Assembly (NCBI RefSeq): GCF_052118625.1
Contig: NZ_JBQKGW010000007.1
Coordinates: 1 to 64,000 of the forward strand
Length of the DNA stretch: 64,000 nt
Direction of reading: 5' to 3'
Origin: Porcincola sp945869225
GTDB lineage: Bacteria > Bacillota > Clostridia > Lachnospirales > Lachnospiraceae
Shown here: positions 61,177 through 64,000 of the stretch, in pieces
Position numbering within the stretch: position 1 is the first letter of the stretch
Layout of the letters: the number at the start of each line of letters is the position of its first letter
Position numbers and translations under genes: made by a program
Notes under the pieces: generated by a model
What the model was told of the DNA's origin: nothing
The model's database searches: none
The model's input: only the letters and a program-made list of their open reading frames with translations

Positions 61177-61893
61177 ATGATCTCATCGGCAGAGGCAGAG
61201 AAGCTGCGGAAGCTGGAAGGCGTGATCGGCTACACATTTCAGGACAGGCGGCTGCTGTTCCAGGCGCTCTGCCACAGTTCTTATGCGAATGAACATCGCG
61301 AGGAGGGCGCCCAGGACAATGAGCGGCTGGAGTTCCTCGGTGACAGTGTCCTGGAGGTATGCAGCTCCGATTTTCTTTACAGGAAATATCCAGAGATGCC
61401 GGAGGGCGATTTGACAAAGTTCCGTGCGAGTATTGTCTGTGAACCGACCCTGGCACTCTGTGCACGGCAGTTCGGACTGCCCGGCTATCTGAAGCTTGGA
61501 AAGGGTGAGGAGCTGACAGGCGGCAGAAGAAGGAATTCAATCGTTTCCGACGCGCTTGAGGCGGTGATCGGCGCCCTCTATCTGGATGGCGGTCTGGAGC
61601 CGTCAAAAGCTTTCATCGATCGTTTTATTATGGATGACGCGGAGCATAAAAAGCTGTTTGTCGACAGCAAGACCATTCTTCAGGAGGTCGTACAGCGGAA
61701 ACCGGATTCGGAGATCTCCTACGTCCTGACAGGGGAGGAGGGGCCGGACCACGACAAGCACTTCTCCGTCGAGGTCGTGATCGACGGCGGAACCTACGGC
61801 CGGGGGACTGGAAGCACGAAAAAAGCGGCAGAGCAGGAGGCCGCCTACAATACGCTTCTGCAGCTGAAAAAACAGGGAGTGCGGATCGGCTGA
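61177..61893 (+). CDS. rnc: Ribonuclease III
   Basis: 238 aa from the ATG at 61177 (GAGGTG 7 nt upstream). The catalytic signature NERLEFLGDSVLE is present, followed by the helical core and a C-terminal double-stranded RNA-binding domain (GRGTGSTKKAAEQEAAYNTLLQL). It cleaves double-stranded RNA, including rRNA precursors. smc follows after 128 nt. Confidence 0.97.
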   Translation: MISSAEAEKLRKLEGVIGYTFQDRRLLFQALCHSSYANEHREEGAQDNERLEFLGDSVLEVCSSDFLYRKYPEMPEGDLTKFRASIVCEPTLALCARQFGLPGYLKLGKGEELTGGRRRNSIVSDALEAVIGALYLDGGLEPSKAFIDRFIMDDAEHKKLFVDSKTILQEVVQRKPDSEISYVLTGEEGPDHDKHFSVEVVIDGGTYGRGTGSTKKAAEQEAAYNTLLQLKKQGVRIG

Positions 61894-61968
61894 TACGGTA
61901 TCATTTCTCACTGTCAGCCCGCAGGTTTTTGCATCTCAATAACAAAGAGCCAGACTCATCTGGCCGGG

Positions 61969-61999
61969 GGGCGTTGGTGCGATGCGCCACGCCCATTTT
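61969..61999 (+). terminator. Terminator-like hairpin before smc
   Basis: GGGCGT-GGTGC / GCGCC-ACGCCC stem with one bulge and a GAT loop, followed by ATTTTC. It may limit read-through from rnc into smc, whose start lies 23 nt beyond. Confidence 0.6.
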
Positions 62000-62021
62000 C
62001 TATGATCAGGAATCCGATTCT

Positions 62022-64000
62022 ATGTATCTGAAATCTCTTGAAGTTCAGGGTTTTAAATCCTTTGCAAACAGAATACTGTTTCAGTTCCACAACGGCATTA
62101 CGGCTGTTGTAGGGCCGAATGGTTCGGGAAAGAGCAATGTTTCCGACGCAATCCGGTGGGTGCTCGGAGAGCAGAGTGCCAAGTCCCTCAGAGGCGGTTC
62201 GATGCAGGATGTCATCTTTGCGGGGACGCAGACCCGAAAGCCGATGAGTTACGCCTATGTCGCAATTACATTCGACAATGCGGATCATCTTCTTCCGGTT
62301 GAGTATGATGAGGTCACGGTTGCCAGGCGGCTGTACCGCTCCGGAGAGAGTGAGTATCTGATCAACGGAACCGAAGTGCGGATGCGGGATGTCCAGGAGC
62401 TTTTTTTCGATACAGGGATCGGAAAAGAGGGCTATTCGCTGATCGGGCAGGGGCAGGTCGAGAAGATCCTGAACGGAAGACCGGACGAACGCCGGGAGCT
62501 GTTCGATGAGGCCGCCGGCATTGTGAAGTACAAGCATCGGAAGGCTTCCACGCTGAAGAAGCTCGAGAGCGAACAGGCCAATCTTGTCCGTGTCAACGAC
62601 ATTCTTTCGGAGCTTGAGCGCCAGGTCGGGCCGCTGAAGAAGCAGTCCGAGAAGGCAAAGGTCTATCTTGAAAAACGTGACAGCCTGAAGGCCCTCGATG
62701 CCAATGTGTTTCTGCTCAGCAGTGAAAAGTCTGAATCGGCCCTTGAGGAGGCAGATGAAAAACTGCGTGTGGCGAAAGATGAGATGGAGGAAGCCGGCAG
62801 GAAGCTTGAGGAGACGAAGGAACGGTACGAGAAGCTGGAGACAGAGCTGAAGGAGGATGCCGGAAGGATGACCGCCCTCAGTGAGGAGGTGAACGCCGCC
62901 AGACTGTCACGCCAGCAGCTTTTAAGTCAGACAGACCTCCTGCTTGAGCAGATCCGGGCGCTGGAATCAGGCCAGAAGGAGCAGGGGGAGAGAAGGGACA
63001 GACTGTCCACAGAGATTGAGGAGCGAAAGGAAAAGCTGGGGGAGTCGGTCAGCCGCCTTCAGGCGCTCGACGAGTCTGTTCTGAAGCTTGAGGCGCAGAA
63101 AGCTGAGCAGGAGAGTGCCAGAAAGACGCTTCAGGAGAAGATGGAGGCGCTCAGTCAGAAGATTGAGGAGGAAAAGTCGGAGATCATCCGGCTGCTCGGT
63201 GAACGGACAGATATCCAGACCGACAGGCAGAGGGCGGAGACACTGATGGAGCAGCTCTCCGTGCAGGAGGCGCAGCTGAATGCGCGGGAGCTGGTTCTGA
63301 AGAGCGATGAGAAGGAGGAGACAAACTCCAGAAAGGAGCTGGAGCAGCAGCAAACCGGCGCTGAACAGGAAGCCGGGGATCTGAAACTCCGCTCCAGAAA
63401 GCTGAATCTGGATCTCAGTGACGCGCAGGAGGCCTTTGCCTCCGGAAATGAAAAGCTGGCGCAGGCCAGGGAGGATTATCAGCGGCAGAGTGCCCGCTTC
63501 GAGACGCTTCGATCGATGACGGAGCGGTATGAGGGCTATGGCGGTTCGATCCGCAGAGTCATGGAGCAGAAGGATCATTTCCCCGGGATACTGGGTGTGG
63601 TTGCGGATCTGATCCAGACCACAAAGAAATATGAGCTTGCAGTTGAGACGGCGCTCGGTGGTTCTATTCAGAACATTGTCACCGACAATGAGCAGACAGC
63701 CAAGAGCATGATTGCTTTTCTGAAGGAGAATAAGTTCGGAAGAGCAACATTTCTCCCGCTGACGGCAATGAAAGCCCAGGATTTCTCCCAGAAAGGCGCT
63801 CTGAATGAGCCAGGTGTGGTCGGACTTGCCTCCGGGCTTGTCACATGCCAGGATATGTTCCGGCAGCTCGCCGGGCATCTTCTCGGGAGGACGCTTGTCG
63901 TTGATCAGATTGACCACGCGGTAGCGATCGCAAGAAAATATCACTATTCGATCCGGATTGTGACGCTCGACGGCGAACTGCTCAGCCCGGGCGGATCAAT
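62022..64000 (+). CDS. smc: Chromosome segregation protein SMC (5' part)
   Basis: About 659 codons to the window edge; the gene continues beyond. The start MYLKSLEVQGFKSFANRI is the SMC N-terminus; Walker A VGPNGSGKSNVSDAIRWVLGEQ follows, then IGQGQVEKILNGRPDERRELFDEAAGI. A coiled coil spans about residues 165-500, rich in Glu/Lys/Gln heptads, and the hinge begins near residue 505 (YEGYGGSIRRVMEQKDHFPGILG). Condensin ATPase for chromosome compaction. Its ribosome site is weak (AGGAA about 8 nt upstream). Confidence 0.96.
   Translation, partial: MYLKSLEVQGFKSFANRILFQFHNGITAVVGPNGSGKSNVSDAIRWVLGEQSAKSLRGGSMQDVIFAGTQTRKPMSYAYVAITFDNADHLLPVEYDEVTVARRLYRSGESEYLINGTEVRMRDVQELFFDTGIGKEGYSLIGQGQVEKILNGRPDERRELFDEAAGIVKYKHRKASTLKKLESEQANLVRVNDILSELERQVGPLKKQSEKAKVYLEKRDSLKALDANVFLLSSEKSESALEEADEKLRVAKDEMEEAGRKLEETKERYEKLETELKEDAGRMTALSEEVNAARLSRQQLLSQTDLLLEQIRALESGQKEQGERRDRLSTEIEERKEKLGESVSRLQALDESVLKLEAQKAEQESARKTLQEKMEALSQKIEEEKSEIIRLLGERTDIQTDRQRAETLMEQLSVQEAQLNARELVLKSDEKEETNSRKELEQQQTGAEQEAGDLKLRSRKLNLDLSDAQEAFASGNEKLAQAREDYQRQSARFETLRSMTERYEGYGGSIRRVMEQKDHFPGILGVVADLIQTTKKYELAVETALGGSIQNIVTDNEQTAKSMIAFLKENKFGRATFLPLTAMKAQDFSQKGALNEPGVVGLASGLVTCQDMFRQLAGHLLGRTLVVDQIDHAVAIARKYHYSIRIVTLDGELLSPGGS

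Overview
The window reads as a chromosomal segment of a moderately GC-rich anaerobic Firmicute, most likely a member of the Lachnospiraceae or a close clostridial relative. The pointers are AGGAGG-type ribosome sites, clostridial gene neighbourhoods (Asp23-FakA-recG; apt-relA/spoT-MBL-hemZ; yceD-rpmF-plsX-acpP-rnc-smc), a monomeric [FeFe] hydrogenase next to pta-ackA, a fused cmk-ispH gene, and the GGGtGRT protein beside an Fe-S scaffold protein. The species cannot be fixed from this sequence alone. I see no phage, insertion sequence, rRNA operon or CRISPR array.

Layout. 0.2-7 kb: Asp23 protein, FakA-type kinase, recG, a lysine/alanine-rich protein, an EamA transporter and a GNAT acetyltransferase. 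6.9-7.3 kb, minus strand: tRNA-Arg(ACG) and an HPr-like protein that has lost the phosphorylated histidine. 7.6-13.2 kb: apt, the long (p)ppGpp synthetase/hydrolase, an MBL hydrolase and hemZ. 13.2-20.4 kb: an exporter locus with two adaptors, an ATPase and a MacB-type permease, next to a divergent membrane-anchored protein of unknown function. 20.5-26.7 kb: rpsB-tsf, DUF1294, RidA, glgA, and an Rrf2 regulator with a cysteine desulfurase. 26.8-33.2 kb: gap, pgk, tpi, homoserine dehydrogenase and gpmI. 33.3-36.7 kb: HtrA-like protease, smpB, an exonuclease and tmRNA. 36.8-44.4 kb: a tightly packed run of small alarmone synthetase, response regulator, histidine kinase, flavoprotein, cmk-ispH and rpsA. 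44.5-51.1 kb: YprB-like nuclease, Fe-S scaffold plus GGGtGRT protein, nnr and lysA. 51.1-54.5 kb: two orphan HicB proteins around tRNA-Leu(CAA), a TRIC-family membrane protein and TmcAL. 54.8-58.7 kb: hydrogenase, pta and ackA. 58.9-64 kb: yceD, rpmF, plsX, acpP, rnc and the 5' part of smc.

How it fits together. The metabolic genes describe fermentation: lower glycolysis, substrate-level ATP from acetyl-CoA through Pta/AckA, and electron handling by an [FeFe] hydrogenase. Regulation is stringent-response heavy, with two alarmone enzymes in 30 kb. Iron-sulfur supply is split between an Rrf2-cysteine desulfurase operon with a clear palindromic operator and a distant scaffold-GGGtGRT pair.

Most unusual signals: (1) a terminator-linked hairpin repeat present three times (about 5.24, 44.41 and 54.54 kb); (2) a His-less HPr paralogue; (3) a sigma-A promoter placed so that the mRNA of the 13.2-14.4 kb gene would be leaderless; (4) a perfect consensus promoter buried in a 12-bp inverted repeat before yceD; (5) helically spaced GAAACTG repeats before the rpsB promoter; (6) a duplicated 3' end of nnr; (7) the two-adaptor exporter. 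Promoters and terminators were read by eye; coordinates of motifs were counted by hand.
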